Numbered from the stretch's first letter, positions 33,793 to 42,855 are shown. The stretch is 64,000 bases of DNA from Paenibacillus sp. J2TS4 (GCF_018403245.1 NZ_BOSH01000017.1:1-64000), one strand, 5' to 3'. Numbers and translations: made by a program. The notes: a model not told the origin generated them from the sequence alone.

Positions 33793-33894
33793 AAAAGACA
33801 CCAACCATAAGCAATGATTGGTATCGGAAGTTTTTTTGTTTTTCCACTGTCTACTTGACAGGGAGCAGATCAAGGTGTTGGTGGTTTTTCTTTT

Positions 33895-34245
33895 CTACTC
33901 ATTCTTAAACGCTTGAACCAGTTCTTTATTAATCCGCTTTATGATCTCAACATTACCGCTATCCAGATTGCTTATCATTGCAATAAACTCGTCAGTAGCT
34001 TGCCGTCGCGCTGCCTCGTTTTTGTTTTTAATAGTGTCATTTCGAAATAAATCAGCTGCATCCACTTGGAGCGCTGTATGTATTTTCTCAAGTGTATCTA
34101 TGGTGAAGTTTCGTTCTCCCCTCTCCACCGCACCTATATAAGCATCATCTAGGTTTGAAAGCTCCGCAAGTTGAAGCTGTGTAAGTCCCTTCGCCTTTCT
34201 GATCGCTCTGATTCGTTTTCCAACTATATGACGTAAATCTGGCAT
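33895..34245 (-). CDS. XRE-family transcriptional regulator
   Basis: 116 residues. The helix-turn-helix GKRIRAIRKAKGLTQLQLAE with LDDAYIGAVERGERNFTIDT occupies residues 8-60. A helical tail (EAARRQATDEFIAMISNLDS) probably dimerises. It is divergent from the small gene at 34393 and next to the Rep gene, the typical position of an element-encoded repressor. The related regulator at 60480 shares the E-R-G-x-R-N-x-(S/T) pattern and tail architecture. Confidence 0.87.
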   Translation of the reverse strand: MPDLRHIVGKRIRAIRKAKGLTQLQLAELSNLDDAYIGAVERGERNFTIDTLEKIHTALQVDAADLFRNDTIKNKNEAARRQATDEFIAMISNLDSGNVEIIKRINKELVQAFKNE

Positions 34246-34392
34246 TTTACCACCTCTCTACTCAAGGGTAGAGGGTTATGGGAACAATATGCAGAGCCAT
34301 ATAGTCGGTAATATTAATTGAAAAAACTCCTTTTACGTAGTATATTTACGTTAATTCATTACCTAATAGATATCAAGAAAGGCGGTTTAAAA

Positions 34393-34560
34393 ATGGAAAA
34401 AGAAAAGACGCTCCTTGATGAGCTATCTCAAGAGCGTGAAGGGTATGTAATGAAAAACCCCAGCAACGGCATAGAAATCAAATGTACCGAAAAATTCGTG
34501 AAACACTGGGAAAATCGTGGCTTCGTCACCAGCCTAAAACATGTCTTTCCTCAAGAATAA
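34393..34560 (+). CDS. Small hypothetical protein (55 residues)
   Basis: ATG 34393 follows AAAGGCGGTTTAAAA. It reads MEKEKTLLDELSQEREGYVM and later EIKCTEKFVKHWENRGFVTS. Charged, no recognised domain; an in-frame extension upstream to 34318 has no ribosome site. It is divergent from the XRE gene, so it is likely its target and possibly an accessory or excision factor of the element. That role is inference. Confidence 0.6.
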   Translation: MEKEKTLLDELSQEREGYVMKNPSNGIEIKCTEKFVKHWENRGFVTSLKHVFPQE

Positions 34561-34584
34561 ATATTTCTACAGCGATAAACTTTA

Positions 34585-34647
34585 AGCGCCCCCTATGGCC
34601 AAACTTGGACGTTTAATGTCCATAAATCGGCCACAACAGGGGGCGCT
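34585..34647. repeat. Hairpin A: three-tier inverted repeat near rep
   Basis: The outer stem AGCGCCCCCT/AGGGGGCGCT is perfect (10 bp). The middle stem is TGGCC/GGCCA and the inner stem TGGAC/GTCCA closes a GTTTAAT loop. The inner part TTGGACGTTTAATGTCC recurs almost unchanged in hairpin B at 36194-36240. It lies between the divergent small gene and the 3' end of rep. Candidate rolling-circle origin or element end. Confidence 0.7.
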
Positions 34648-34725
34648 CTCCCTTACATACATAAACTCGACTTAAAATATAACCCAGTCTTCCCGGATCA
34701 TGTTAATTAATGAGTTATGCCGAAC

Positions 34726-35601
34726 TCATTTTGTCTTTAGCTTATTGAACTTCACATATTTCACGGTGTTATTATGGTGCGTGTTGGTGTAGCTGCCTCC
34801 ACGTACCATATTTTCTTTTCCAAGCCCTTCAACTGCTTGTTCAGCCTCCGTGTCATAAACTACTTGTGGTTTCTTAAGACCTTGACTGGGAGAGTATACT
34901 TTATTCCCTTGAAGTCTTGGATCTCCAAAATCCTTTACCATGTACCTTGCCACATACTCCCCGACATCTAATGTTTCAATCACCTTGCTTGTTTCCTTCT
35001 TATGGTTGGATTCTTTGATGGCTTTTACCGTTACTGAACCATGCCCCCACATGTCATAATGGTTTGTTTTGACATTATAATCATGTGGTAACTTCCCTTC
35101 ACGCTTCCATTCCTCAGCGACTTCTCGTGTAACCGGAATAACCGGGATATCCATTATCGCATGAAAATGAACTGCACCTCGCTTATTCTTATCCTGAAAT
35201 TCGACTACGGTAATATATTTGAACTCCCTCCCCTGCTTCCTACATACCTCCCGTAACTTACGAGCATATTTCTTAAATTCAATATATGCCTGCTTTACAT
35301 CCGTTACGTTTGAAATTGAACCTTCCCGAAAGGTGAGAGTGATAAACTTGTAACTATCCCCTGTTCTTCCCATGCCAGCACTAGTAAAATTAACATTTAC
35401 CAAGCGGATTAAATCATACTTCGCTTTATTCGTTACCCGCTTTCGATATTCTCCTGACCGCGGACTACTTCCCGATACACCTGCCGTCCTTCCTCCCCTT
35501 TTCCCCGTAAACCCATAAACGACAGGATTCTCATGTTCATGAAGTTCTATTTGATTTCCAGAAATAATTGCTTTTTTCCTGTAAAACTTGTGCTTACTCA
35601 C
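34726..35601 (-). CDS. HUH rolling-circle replication initiator (Rep)-like protein
   Basis: About 291 residues from GTG 35601, which follows GGGGTGGG (an upstream TTG at 35643 is less well placed). Motif 1 is YKFITLTF (about residue 90), motif 2 is RGAVHFHAIMDIPV with the metal-binding H-F-H, and motif 3 is VGEYVARYMVKDF with candidate catalytic Tyr residues and Lys. These are the three motifs of HUH endonucleases that nick one strand and join covalently through Tyr. It is preceded and followed by the look-alike hairpins A and B, likely nick sites. No helicase domain is fused. It resembles Rep of small Firmicute plasmids and integrated elements; the precise subfamily is not determined. Confidence 0.85.
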   Translation of the reverse strand: MSKHKFYRKKAIISGNQIELHEHENPVVYGFTGKRGGRTAGVSGSSPRSGEYRKRVTNKAKYDLIRLVNVNFTSAGMGRTGDSYKFITLTFREGSISNVTDVKQAYIEFKKYARKLREVCRKQGREFKYITVVEFQDKNKRGAVHFHAIMDIPVIPVTREVAEEWKREGKLPHDYNVKTNHYDMWGHGSVTVKAIKESNHKKETSKVIETLDVGEYVARYMVKDFGDPRLQGNKVYSPSQGLKKPQVVYDTEAEQAVEGLGKENMVRGGSYTNTHHNNTVKYVKFNKLKTK

Positions 35602-35649
35602 AATACGCCCACCCCGCTTTGAACTGTTTGATAACAATCTCAAATAAGA

Positions 35650-36193
35650 GGGGCTGTACTTTTAAATAGTACTTATAGTTATTTCCTATCAGTAACCCAA
35701 TCACTATTATTCGAATGTTAAATCCACACTGGAGTCACACCTGGTTTTAATCAATTACACCGTCCTATTTCGGACAGCAATTAACAAGAATCCGCTCCCG
35801 TGTTCACATCAGGGCGTTTATTATGCCTGGGAAATTCTCCTGTCTCCCTGCAGCGCTAAATGGTGTAACTGCTGTTTAAATCAACTAGTACGGGTCGATT
35901 ATGCCGTAACCTGAACAAATCTCTCCCAGTGAACGACGATAGAAATGGTCCATCATTAAACACCCTGTCACCATTTTCATCTATAATCATCCGGAATGGG
36001 CATCAGATGCTCGAAGATTAACCTGTGGGACGCTATTGAGAGCAATGTTCAGAATACATGGTTCTCTCAGTATTTATAGAAGCGAGCAATTATATGCTCA
36101 CCCCTCGCTCACGCTCGGAGGACTTCGCTTCGCTCGTCCTTTTACCAATCTTATCTCTACGATAATGACTCTGTTGGGATAATAATCACATGT
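35650..36193. other. Gene-free stretch upstream of rep
   Basis: No gene seen over about 540 bases. A terminator-like hairpin (AGGAC/GTCCT, 36120-36144 with TTTT) is present. The region probably includes the rep promoter and origin functions. Confidence 0.4.
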
Positions 36194-36240
36194 CCCGCTG
36201 GCGAAACATTGGACGGTTAAGTCCGATTATCGCTAGTGGG
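36194..36240. repeat. Hairpin B: look-alike of hairpin A
   Basis: CCCGCTGGCGA (36194-36204) pairs with TCGCTAGTGGG (36230-36240, two wobble positions). The inner GGAC/GTCC closes a GGTTAA loop. Its core TTGGACGGTTAAGTCC is in the same orientation as TTGGACGTTTAATGTCC in hairpin A, 1.6 kb away on the other side of rep. Confidence 0.7.
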
Positions 36241-36810
36241 GCTTTTCACTTTCATGGTGTCTCGTGAAGAATGAATAGACGGAATGTGGCAAGAGACAGA
36301 TTTTAGTTCAACAGGGGGACATGTTTTGTTCGAAATACAAATTTTTTCTCCAATATTTTCAAATTTTTGCTTTTATCCACATTGCGATATCAGCATGAAA
36401 ATTCACAGAATGTTCAGGAGTAAAAAAATACTTTTGGGTTGTCAGATTTCTAGGGGTAGTAATCGTTGAAATTTGATGATATAACTGTTTTCAGGCTCTT
36501 CGAAGGGAATCGAAGCCAGAGGATTGTTCGTTTACTTGGTCAATATTAGAGGGGAGAGGAACATACATGTCACCTTAATAGTTATATTATTCCGAATATT
36601 CTGTTATTTATAGGGGTGAAGAAAATGACTTCAAAATTGAAAATGCATCTAAAAGAGTTCTTCCTCCCATAACTAGTGGGGACTCTGAAAATTCAATAGC
36701 GTCAATAGGGAAAAGAAGCCCAAAGTTTAATACCATCGAACGGGCAAACACGACAGATGCCAATAGCGTTCAAATCATTTCAGCGTATTTGAGGGCATGG
36801 GGGTGTTCAA
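36241..36810. other. Mostly gene-free; one open stretch without start codon
   Basis: A frame from 36582 to 36854 is open and reads NASKRVLPPITSGDSENSIA and SAYLRAWGCSSEESLLRADW. It has no ATG/GTG/TTG or ribosome site near its beginning and overlaps the next gene. It may be the 3' end of a gene whose start was lost. Otherwise nothing is seen. Confidence 0.35.
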
Positions 36811-37095
36811 GTGAAGAAAGTCTATTACGTGCCGATTGGCTCTCGACGGAATAAGCTTCAAAACTACTTGCTGAAAAATTTGTCGGAGTTTAAGGCCTAT
36901 GAACGATCGTATGGAAAGCGGCTGTATCTTCGAAGCAAGAACCTAATTGAACCGCAATCGATTAAAGGTGACTATGACGAACTAAAAGCCGAGTTAATCG
37001 CTTCGGGCCACACGCTGAAGCTAATGGGGTCGCGTCGCTTCCCTGTGGAGTATTTGGACTATATTGAACTCGAAACTTATCAAGTATCGAAATAA
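36811..37095 (+). CDS. Hypothetical protein (94 residues)
   Basis: Start GTG 36811 after GGGGGTG. Basic N-terminal half (VYYVPIGSRRNKLQNYLLKN, YERSYGKRLYLRSKN) and a C-terminal half ending FPVEYLDYIELETYQVSK. It overlaps the 3' end of an open stretch without start codon in another frame. No family is recognised. It is on the same strand as 37340. Confidence 0.5.
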   Translation: MKKVYYVPIGSRRNKLQNYLLKNLSEFKAYERSYGKRLYLRSKNLIEPQSIKGDYDELKAELIASGHTLKLMGSRRFPVEYLDYIELETYQVSK

Positions 37096-37339
37096 AAAAT
37101 TTTAAAGATAGGTAATCGGAACAGACTACTGTTCTGATATGAGTTATCCACAGGTCCAAAAGAGATTAAGTGGTTGGTCTGGATGTATAGAAACAAGCAA
37201 ATATGGGAGTAATCAATCATGTAAGACGAAATTGAAGAGGGAAGGATATGAGCGCACGAGTAACCTTATTAATGCGGAGGATAGACGCTGTTACCTCAGG
37301 TTCATGCTGGTGTTAAAAAACATTTAGGAGGAAATTTCC

Positions 37340-38143
37340 ATGAAAAAACTTATACTCTTCATGACAAAAAAGAAACTGAATGATATTGATGTATCAGCAA
37401 TCAAAAGAGAATTGGGAAAGGATTATGAGGCCATCGGACTAATTGAGGATCGTGATTCATACCAACTGTACCCGCAAATACTGGGAAACCAAATGGAAAT
37501 GTGGTCAGGATTCAGCAGAATGCACTCGGGCTACATCCTCTATAACAGAGCATTTGAGGACATCCCATTATTAAGGGATATTGTCTGGAACATCTTTAAA
37601 GATTTAATGGAGTCTTATGAATCCACTAGTCATGCAAAGTTCAAGAGTATTAGGAAATTTCTTAAAAGAGGTAATGGGGGGATTCTTTGCAAAATGCCAG
37701 TCTGGGAAGCCAAAAGGTTATATAATGCTTCCTCCAAAGTAACCTTATCCGACACGCTAATTCCTCCGATTACTAAAGACTTAGGCGATGAAGCAGCCTC
37801 AAATGAATTGATAATAGGTTATTTAGATATGCCGCAGGACGGGATGACGACTCAATTCATGAAGGAAGTCTATATGAGATTTGGAGATTGCCACATTGTT
37901 CAACCCGAAAAGGACAAATATGTAGTATTCACACAATTTTTCCGCGACAAGGAGTGGTTATGGAGTATTGTATTGCGGATAGTAACTGACTTTAAAGAGC
38001 TTAAAGAACAGTCAGCTTATGCAAAATTCTTTAACCCTGATGATAATGTTCTAGTTATTCCTCGGGAAGAACTTGAAAAGTTCGAAAAACCAGACAAAAA
38101 AGAGAAGTTAGTTAGTTGGCCTGGAACATACATTCCTCTCTAA
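37340..38143 (+). CDS. Hypothetical protein (267 residues)
   Basis: ATG 37340 follows TAGGAGGAAATTTCC, a strong ribosome site. Two halves look internally similar in layout: FMTKKKLNDIDVSAIKRELG with QNQMEMW-like turns, then ELIIGYLDMPQDGMTTQFMK with DCHIVQPEKDKYVVFTQFF. This suggests a duplicated alpha/beta domain. No catalytic motif is evident. It sits between the Rep block and the recombinase trio. Function unknown. Confidence 0.6.
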   Translation: MKKLILFMTKKKLNDIDVSAIKRELGKDYEAIGLIEDRDSYQLYPQILGNQMEMWSGFSRMHSGYILYNRAFEDIPLLRDIVWNIFKDLMESYESTSHAKFKSIRKFLKRGNGGILCKMPVWEAKRLYNASSKVTLSDTLIPPITKDLGDEAASNELIIGYLDMPQDGMTTQFMKEVYMRFGDCHIVQPEKDKYVVFTQFFRDKEWLWSIVLRIVTDFKELKEQSAYAKFFNPDDNVLVIPREELEKFEKPDKKEKLVSWPGTYIPL

Positions 38144-38165
38144 TATTTGCTGCTTTGCAGGATCA

Positions 38166-38179
38166 AACGTTTAAACGTT
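38166..38179. promoter_or_regulatory. 14-bp perfect palindrome upstream of the recombinase genes
   Basis: AACGTTTAAACGTT reads the same on both strands. It is isolated in the 200-bp gap before a small gene and the three serine recombinases. It could be an operator or recombination core; there is no direct evidence for either. Confidence 0.4.
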
Positions 38180-38345
38180 GCTTTGTGTACTTCCACAACT
38201 ACATGTGAATGTTTCAGGGAGTACTTGGTCAGGCTTTACCTGCGAAGTTTAACTTTAAAAATCAAGGTCACATTATAGCAGTAATCACTCTATCGCAGCA
38301 CGATCTTTCGATTTACACGGTGACAATTTGAAAGGTGTTGCAAAC

Positions 38346-38435
38346 ATGGAGATCAGCACAAAAGAAGAACAAGAATTGGAACAAATCCTCGAATTACTCG
38401 CGGACTTACTCCTTCCTTACTTAAACCACCAATAA
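38346..38435 (+). CDS. Very small acidic protein (29 residues) before the recombinases
   Basis: ATG 38346 after AAAGGTGTTGCAAAC, reading MEISTKEEQELEQILELLAD and LLLPYLNHQ. A single amphipathic helix is predicted. It is followed by a CCACCCGCT/AGCGGGTGG hairpin (38475-38498). Its placement directly upstream of recombinase genes suggests a regulatory peptide of the element, which is inference. Confidence 0.45.
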   Translation: MEISTKEEQELEQILELLADLLLPYLNHQ

Positions 38436-38474
38436 ACTACAAGGAAACTTTGAATCACCTAAATCAATATATTG

Positions 38475-38498
38475 CCACCCGCTCCAAGAAGCGGGTGG
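38475..38498 (+). terminator. Hairpin after the 29-residue ORF
   Basis: A perfect 9-bp GC-rich stem without a clear T run; it may terminate or attenuate transcription into the recombinase genes. Confidence 0.5.
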
Positions 38499-38614
38499 TA
38501 TCCTAAGAAATTTAAAGTTTATCCTGTTGAAAGCTCATGAAAATGCGATTTGAAGCTTACTTGAGCTACACTTATGATTGAACGTATTACCCATTATTTT
38601 CCAAAAACTGGGAG

Positions 38615-39785
38615 GTGGTTAATACGAACCTAATTGCAATTTACATCCGGGTTTCTTCAGAGGAACAAGTAAAAGGCTACAGCATCGATGGGCAGCTTGA
38701 AGAATTGCGTGCTTACGCCGCTGAACATCAGCTATCCATATATCGGGAATATGTTGACGATGGGTATTCAGGTAAATCCATAGACGGTAGACCCGCGATG
38801 CTTGAACTGCTGGCTGACGCGAAGCAAAGCCGCTTCCATACCGTCATCACATGGAAGCTGAGTCGCTTGGCGAGGAACTTGGTGGATCAGCTCAAGATGC
38901 TGAAATTGTTCAAACAGCACAATATCAGCTATATAAGCCTGAATCGGCCATATTCAGTACACCGTCCACGAAAAGTTTACTGGAGCTTCCAGCGACCATT
39001 CGAAGCGGGTTGTACAAGGCTCACACGAGCCAATTATCAGCATGGAGCTATGGAACGAGGTTCAAGTGATTCTGAATAGTCGATCACGACCACCAACGAA
39101 AACCATTGAACGGCATTATCCACTGGCTGGCTTGTTAAAATGCCCGATGTGCGGATACAGCATGGTTCCAGCGCATACGAAAGCGTATCGGAAGAACCGG
39201 AGTGTTCACATGAACCACTATTACGTATGTGGCAATTACAGCAATAAAGGCTTGACTGCTTGTAAGGCGAATGCAATTCCCGCTTCACCTGTAGAAAACG
39301 AAACAATATCGCGCTTCCAACACATGCTCACGAACAAGCGCCTGTTAAACGAGATCGTCAGCCGAATTAACCGCAGGAGCCGGATAGCGGAAGCGCCATT
39401 ACGGGAACAGCTAGCACAGAACATAGTGAAATTAAAGCAACTGGAAAAACAGCTGCGGCGCTGTTACGAGCTATTCGAAGAAGAGCACATAGAGCTCACT
39501 GAGCTTGTTGAGAAACTCGAATCCTTGAAACAAGCTACAGCAGTGCTGAACGAGAACAAGCATCAGTTGGAATCGAAGCTCTCTAAACTCGAAGGCAATA
39601 CTGTATCGCTGACAGAAGTCCGCCGCGCAGTAAAATCGCTGTTTAAGTCGTTTCATGCCATCGAAGCGGGAAAGCGAAATGCCTTGCTGCGCGGGTATAT
39701 CCAAAGCATTCACATACCGCCTGACCGCGATGTAACCGGAATACAGATTCAAGGTGCTGCGGCGATTAAGCAATTAACTATCTGA
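38615..39785 (+). pseudogene. Large serine recombinase 1, internally deleted
   Basis: The N-terminal resolvase domain is present from about 38615: AIYIRVSSEEQVKGYSIDGQ with the catalytic Ser in R-V-S, and TWKLSRLARNLVDQLKML. After HNISYISLN the frame changes. The C-terminal frame (39042-39785) supplies the zinc ribbon LLKCPMCGYSMVPAHTKAY with YYVCGNYSNKGLTAC and a long coiled coil. The end of the catalytic domain and most of the recombinase DNA-binding domain, some 150-200 residues, are missing. It is non-functional as one protein. Confidence 0.82.
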
Positions 39786-39809
39786 CCATAAAAAGGGAGA
39801 GTAATCACA

Positions 39810-40235
39810 ATGACCACAAATAAAACGAAAGTTGCCATCTATGCACGTGTTAATCAAGAACAGGAAGGGCTGGATAAGCAGCTTAACGCATTGCGCGCTT
39901 ACTGTGAAGCGCATGGAAAAGAAATCTACGTGGAGTATGTGGAAGAAGGAGTTAGCGGGATTAGCATGGAAGGCCGCCATTCACTTCAACGCTTGCTGGA
40001 AGACGCTGAAGAGCAGGAGTTTCAGGAACTGGTTGTGTGGAAACTCAATCGATTGGCAAGAAATGTACTCGATGTGATGGGTATCATTCGTAAACTGGAG
40101 GAACGTAACATTACCTTCCGATCCATTACGGAGAACTTCGAGAATAGTACACCAATCGGCAAGTTCGCCCTCCAAGTGATGGCAGCAGTAACCGAATTGG
40201 AGTTAAAGCAAAGCATGGCCGGAGATCAGCATTAG
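39810..40235 (+). CDS. Stand-alone resolvase-like domain lacking the catalytic serine
   Basis: 141 residues, only the N-terminal resolvase fold. It reads TKVAIYARVNQEQEGLDKQL: where active members have R-V-S-T-x-E-Q, this has R-V-N-Q-E-Q, so the nucleophilic Ser is Asn. The loop after it is shorter (no G-Y-S-I-E-A). The rest is well kept (VWKLNRLARNVLDVMGIIRK, ITFRSITENFENSTPIGKFA) but the protein ends before the recombinase and zinc-ribbon domains. ATG 39810 follows AAGGGAGAG. It lies between recombinases 1 and 3 with short gaps. It may be a decaying gene or a dimerisation partner that modulates recombinase 3. Confidence 0.85.
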   Translation: MTTNKTKVAIYARVNQEQEGLDKQLNALRAYCEAHGKEIYVEYVEEGVSGISMEGRHSLQRLLEDAEEQEFQELVVWKLNRLARNVLDVMGIIRKLEERNITFRSITENFENSTPIGKFALQVMAAVTELELKQSMAGDQH

Positions 40236-40252
40236 TGGGAAGGACGATCAGC

Positions 40253-41893
40253 ATGAACAGCAAGCCAGTCAAAGTCGCTATCTACACCCGAGTCAGCACC
40301 GAGGAACAAGCCGAACAAGGTTATTCCATTGAAGCCCAACTCGACACACTTCGTAACTATTGTAAATTGTATGGTAAAGAGATCCATGAGGAATACGTGG
40401 ACGCTGGTATTAGCGGTACAAGCATCGAAGGCCGTTTCGCATTACAACGACTACTGAAAGACGCGGAAAAGAACCTGTTTCAGGAGGTTTTAGTATGGAA
40501 AATCAACCGTTTAGCTCGAAACTCACTGGATCTTCTTACTACCATTGAGCAATTTAAGCGGCTGAACATATCGTTCCGGTCTTTCACAGAGAACTTCGAG
40601 ACGGAAACACCGACCGGGAAACTCACCCTGCAAATGATGAGCGCGATTGGGGAATTTGAACGAAATACCATCGTTGAGAACGTGAAAATGGGCATGAGAC
40701 AACGTGCTAAAACAGGTAAGCACAATGGAAAACTGCCGCTGGGGTATCAGGTTATCGCTGACCCCGGCGACCCTTCGGGGCGCTCAAAGGTCATTATTGT
40801 AGAAGCTGAGGCCATTATTGTCCGAAAGATATTTGAGCTTTACGCTATTGGACGCGGCCTGAAAAGCATCGCCAACGAGCTAAACCACAGCGGCTACAAG
40901 ACGAAGACAGGTAACACCTTCTCCACAACAGCCATAAAGGAAATCCTGAACAATCCATTTTATAACGGTAAAATCCGCTACAACCGCTATGAAAACTGGA
41001 GTGATAAGCGTAGACGAGGCAAGAGCGCTGAGCCGATTATTGCCGATGGAAAGCATGAAGCCATTATTTCCGATGTATTATGGGAGAAGGTCCAGTTTCT
41101 TTTGCAGAAGAAATCGTTCACGCCATCCCGTATCTTCGACGGTGAGTTCTTGCTGTCCGGGTTAATCCGCTGTCCGAAGTGTGGAGCGGCGATGGTCGCA
41201 AGCCGTACTCGGAGCAAGACCAAAACCGGGGAGCATGTGAATCGCCTGTATTACTCATGTGGGGCCTTCCGAAGTAAGGGAAGTAGCGTCTGCTCCGCCA
41301 ATAGCATTCGCAAGCAGGAAGCCGAAGAAGAAGTAATGAATCGGTTAACGCGAGTATTGTCCAAGGAGCGCATTCTAAGGGCCATCGTGGACAAAATTAA
41401 CCACAAACTTATCACCCGAACAATACCGCTCCAATCCGAGCTATCGCACATTAGGAGCCAATTAGAACAGGCTGAGTCCAAAAAGCGCCTCTATCTCGAT
41501 TTAATCGAGCAAAATAAAATCGATAAGTCAACTATCACTGAGAGAATACAGGAGATTCAGGCCGATCTAATCAAGCTTCGAGCGGAAAAGTCTAGATTGG
41601 AGCTGGAGCTAACCGAAGGAAATACGTCTCCTGTCGCTTTTGAGCAGGTACGTGAACTGATTCATGGACTTAATCAGATACTTACCACGGCACCATTCGA
41701 ACAGCGAAAAACGATGTTGCACCTGTTCATCAAGCGAATTACGATGAATACAAGCAAGAAGATCGAGACGATTGAACTGAGCTTCGATGAAAACGTGGAT
41801 TCCTATTTCTTCTCGTCTCCCGTTGCAGCGGCGGTGGAATCATTCCAGCCGAAACTTACGCGGAACCAGGAGAAAATCGAAATCGCGATCTGA
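40253..41893 (+). CDS. Large serine recombinase 3, full length
   Basis: About 546 residues from ATG 40253 after GGAAGGACG. The resolvase domain is VAIYTRVSTEEQAEQGYSIE (catalytic Ser in R-V-S), VLVWKINRLARNSLDLLTTI and MSAIGEFERNTIVENVKMGM. The recombinase domain is LPLGYQVIADPGDPSGRSKV through NSGYKTKTGN-like and LNNPFYNGKIRYNRYENW. The zinc ribbon is IRCPKCGAAMVASRTRS with YYSCGAFRSKGSSVC, followed by a C-terminal coiled coil (SELSHIRSQLEQAESKKRLY). All parts of an integrase/excisionase of the large serine family are present. It probably moves the surrounding element. Confidence 0.95.
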   Translation: MNSKPVKVAIYTRVSTEEQAEQGYSIEAQLDTLRNYCKLYGKEIHEEYVDAGISGTSIEGRFALQRLLKDAEKNLFQEVLVWKINRLARNSLDLLTTIEQFKRLNISFRSFTENFETETPTGKLTLQMMSAIGEFERNTIVENVKMGMRQRAKTGKHNGKLPLGYQVIADPGDPSGRSKVIIVEAEAIIVRKIFELYAIGRGLKSIANELNHSGYKTKTGNTFSTTAIKEILNNPFYNGKIRYNRYENWSDKRRRGKSAEPIIADGKHEAIISDVLWEKVQFLLQKKSFTPSRIFDGEFLLSGLIRCPKCGAAMVASRTRSKTKTGEHVNRLYYSCGAFRSKGSSVCSANSIRKQEAEEEVMNRLTRVLSKERILRAIVDKINHKLITRTIPLQSELSHIRSQLEQAESKKRLYLDLIEQNKIDKSTITERIQEIQADLIKLRAEKSRLELELTEGNTSPVAFEQVRELIHGLNQILTTAPFEQRKTMLHLFIKRITMNTSKKIETIELSFDENVDSYFFSSPVAAAVESFQPKLTRNQEKIEIAI

Positions 41894-41920
41894 ACTTATG
41901 AAAACACTTTCATAGTTACT

Positions 41921-41958
41921 GCTCACCTTAGCACATTATAGGGTGAGCTTTTCTTTTT
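41921..41958 (+). terminator. Terminator of the recombinase operon
   Basis: GCTCACC/GGTGAGC stem followed by TTTTCTTTTT, 28 bases after the recombinase 3 stop. Confidence 0.85.
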
Positions 41959-42106
41959 ATGGCAACAACGCATAAACAGCATCACGAAACTCACCCTCTC
42001 CGTGTAGATCAAACCTGTAAAACCACTATAGTCTTACTCCACGTTAGTATCATGTGCCATAGCTGTATATTACGGCTATACAGCATTTCGATATGGGGTG
42101 AATATG

Positions 42107-42849
42107 ATGGCAAGAAAACAAGAACAAGCCAAGGAGACGAGTAAACACGCGCCGGGGAAGATTAATCAGTTGATGGAATGGAAGAACGGCCATTCTTGGA
42201 CAACATGATTGACAATGAAACTCCTGCGAAAGAACTGGTGGCATGGTGTAATGACAATGGATTCCCGATCAGCCTTCCCACCATGTATTCTTACATGAAG
42301 CGGCGTAGCGAAGCGATTGCGAATGGATTCACGATGGAACTGCTCCAGCCCAAGCTTCATGAGGAGAGCATGGAGAGGAAGATGGACGGGATGAAGAAGG
42401 CGTACACAAAAGCTCACCAGCAGCGCAAGGAGAAGCGTGCTCAAACCAAGGTGAAGATAAATCAGGAACTGGCCGACCAAGAGAGTGCGAAGCGCATCCG
42501 GCACGACATGGAACTGTTGGACGAAGTAATTCAGAAGGGCTTCGAAACGTTGAGCATGATGGAGGTGATCAGCCCTGTAACCGCCATTAAGGCTATTGAG
42601 ATGAAGCACAAGCTCACTAATGGGAGCGCTGGAGGCTACACGCACTATGGACTGGAAGAGATCAAACTAAGAGAAGCCGCTAGGGAACAGGCTGTGGTTG
42701 CTGTTATCCTGGAGTTTATCCCTGTGGAGCACCATGAAGTTGTTATGAAGCGGATGGAAGATGTGACACGGGAGTATTACCGCTCGATTGGCTTGGGTGA
42801 AGCGTATGGACAGATGGAAGCAAGGGAGGCAATGGAAAATCATTCGTGA
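42107..42849 (+). pseudogene. Phage small-terminase-like protein, frameshifted near its start
   Basis: From ATG 42107 (after GGGGTGA) the frame reads MARKQEQAKETSKHAPGKIN and QLMEWKN, then leaves the likely original frame. The +1 frame from 42178 is open for 223 codons: RPFLDNMIDNETPAKELVAW, a helix-turn-helix-like SLPTMYSYMKRRSEAI, a charged coiled coil, and ASVTAIKAIEMKHKL-type helices. The layout (N-terminal helix-turn-helix, long helical tail) resembles small terminase or DNA-packaging-associated proteins. That call is tentative; no large terminase is near. Confidence 0.4.
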
Positions 42850-42855
42850 CATGAA

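Larger units (their letters stand above)
32177..33867. mobile_element. IS3-family (IS150-like) insertion sequence
   Basis: The left end TGCTCCCC...GTAGACAGTGGAAA (from 32178) and the right end (complement from 33867) TGCTCCCTG...GTAGACAGTGGAAA are matching inverted repeats. GAT flanks both sides (32174-32176 and 33868-33870), a plausible 3-bp duplication. Just inside the left end GTAGACAGT/ACTGTCTAC forms a hairpin that would block the ribosome site if transcription entered from outside. It contains orfA and orfB in -1 register. Confidence 0.88.

Noticed and set aside
35650..36810. Protein-coding genes in the long gap upstream of rep
   Set aside because: Frames are short, lack ribosome sites and are interrupted; hairpins and an open stretch without start codon are the only structures supported.
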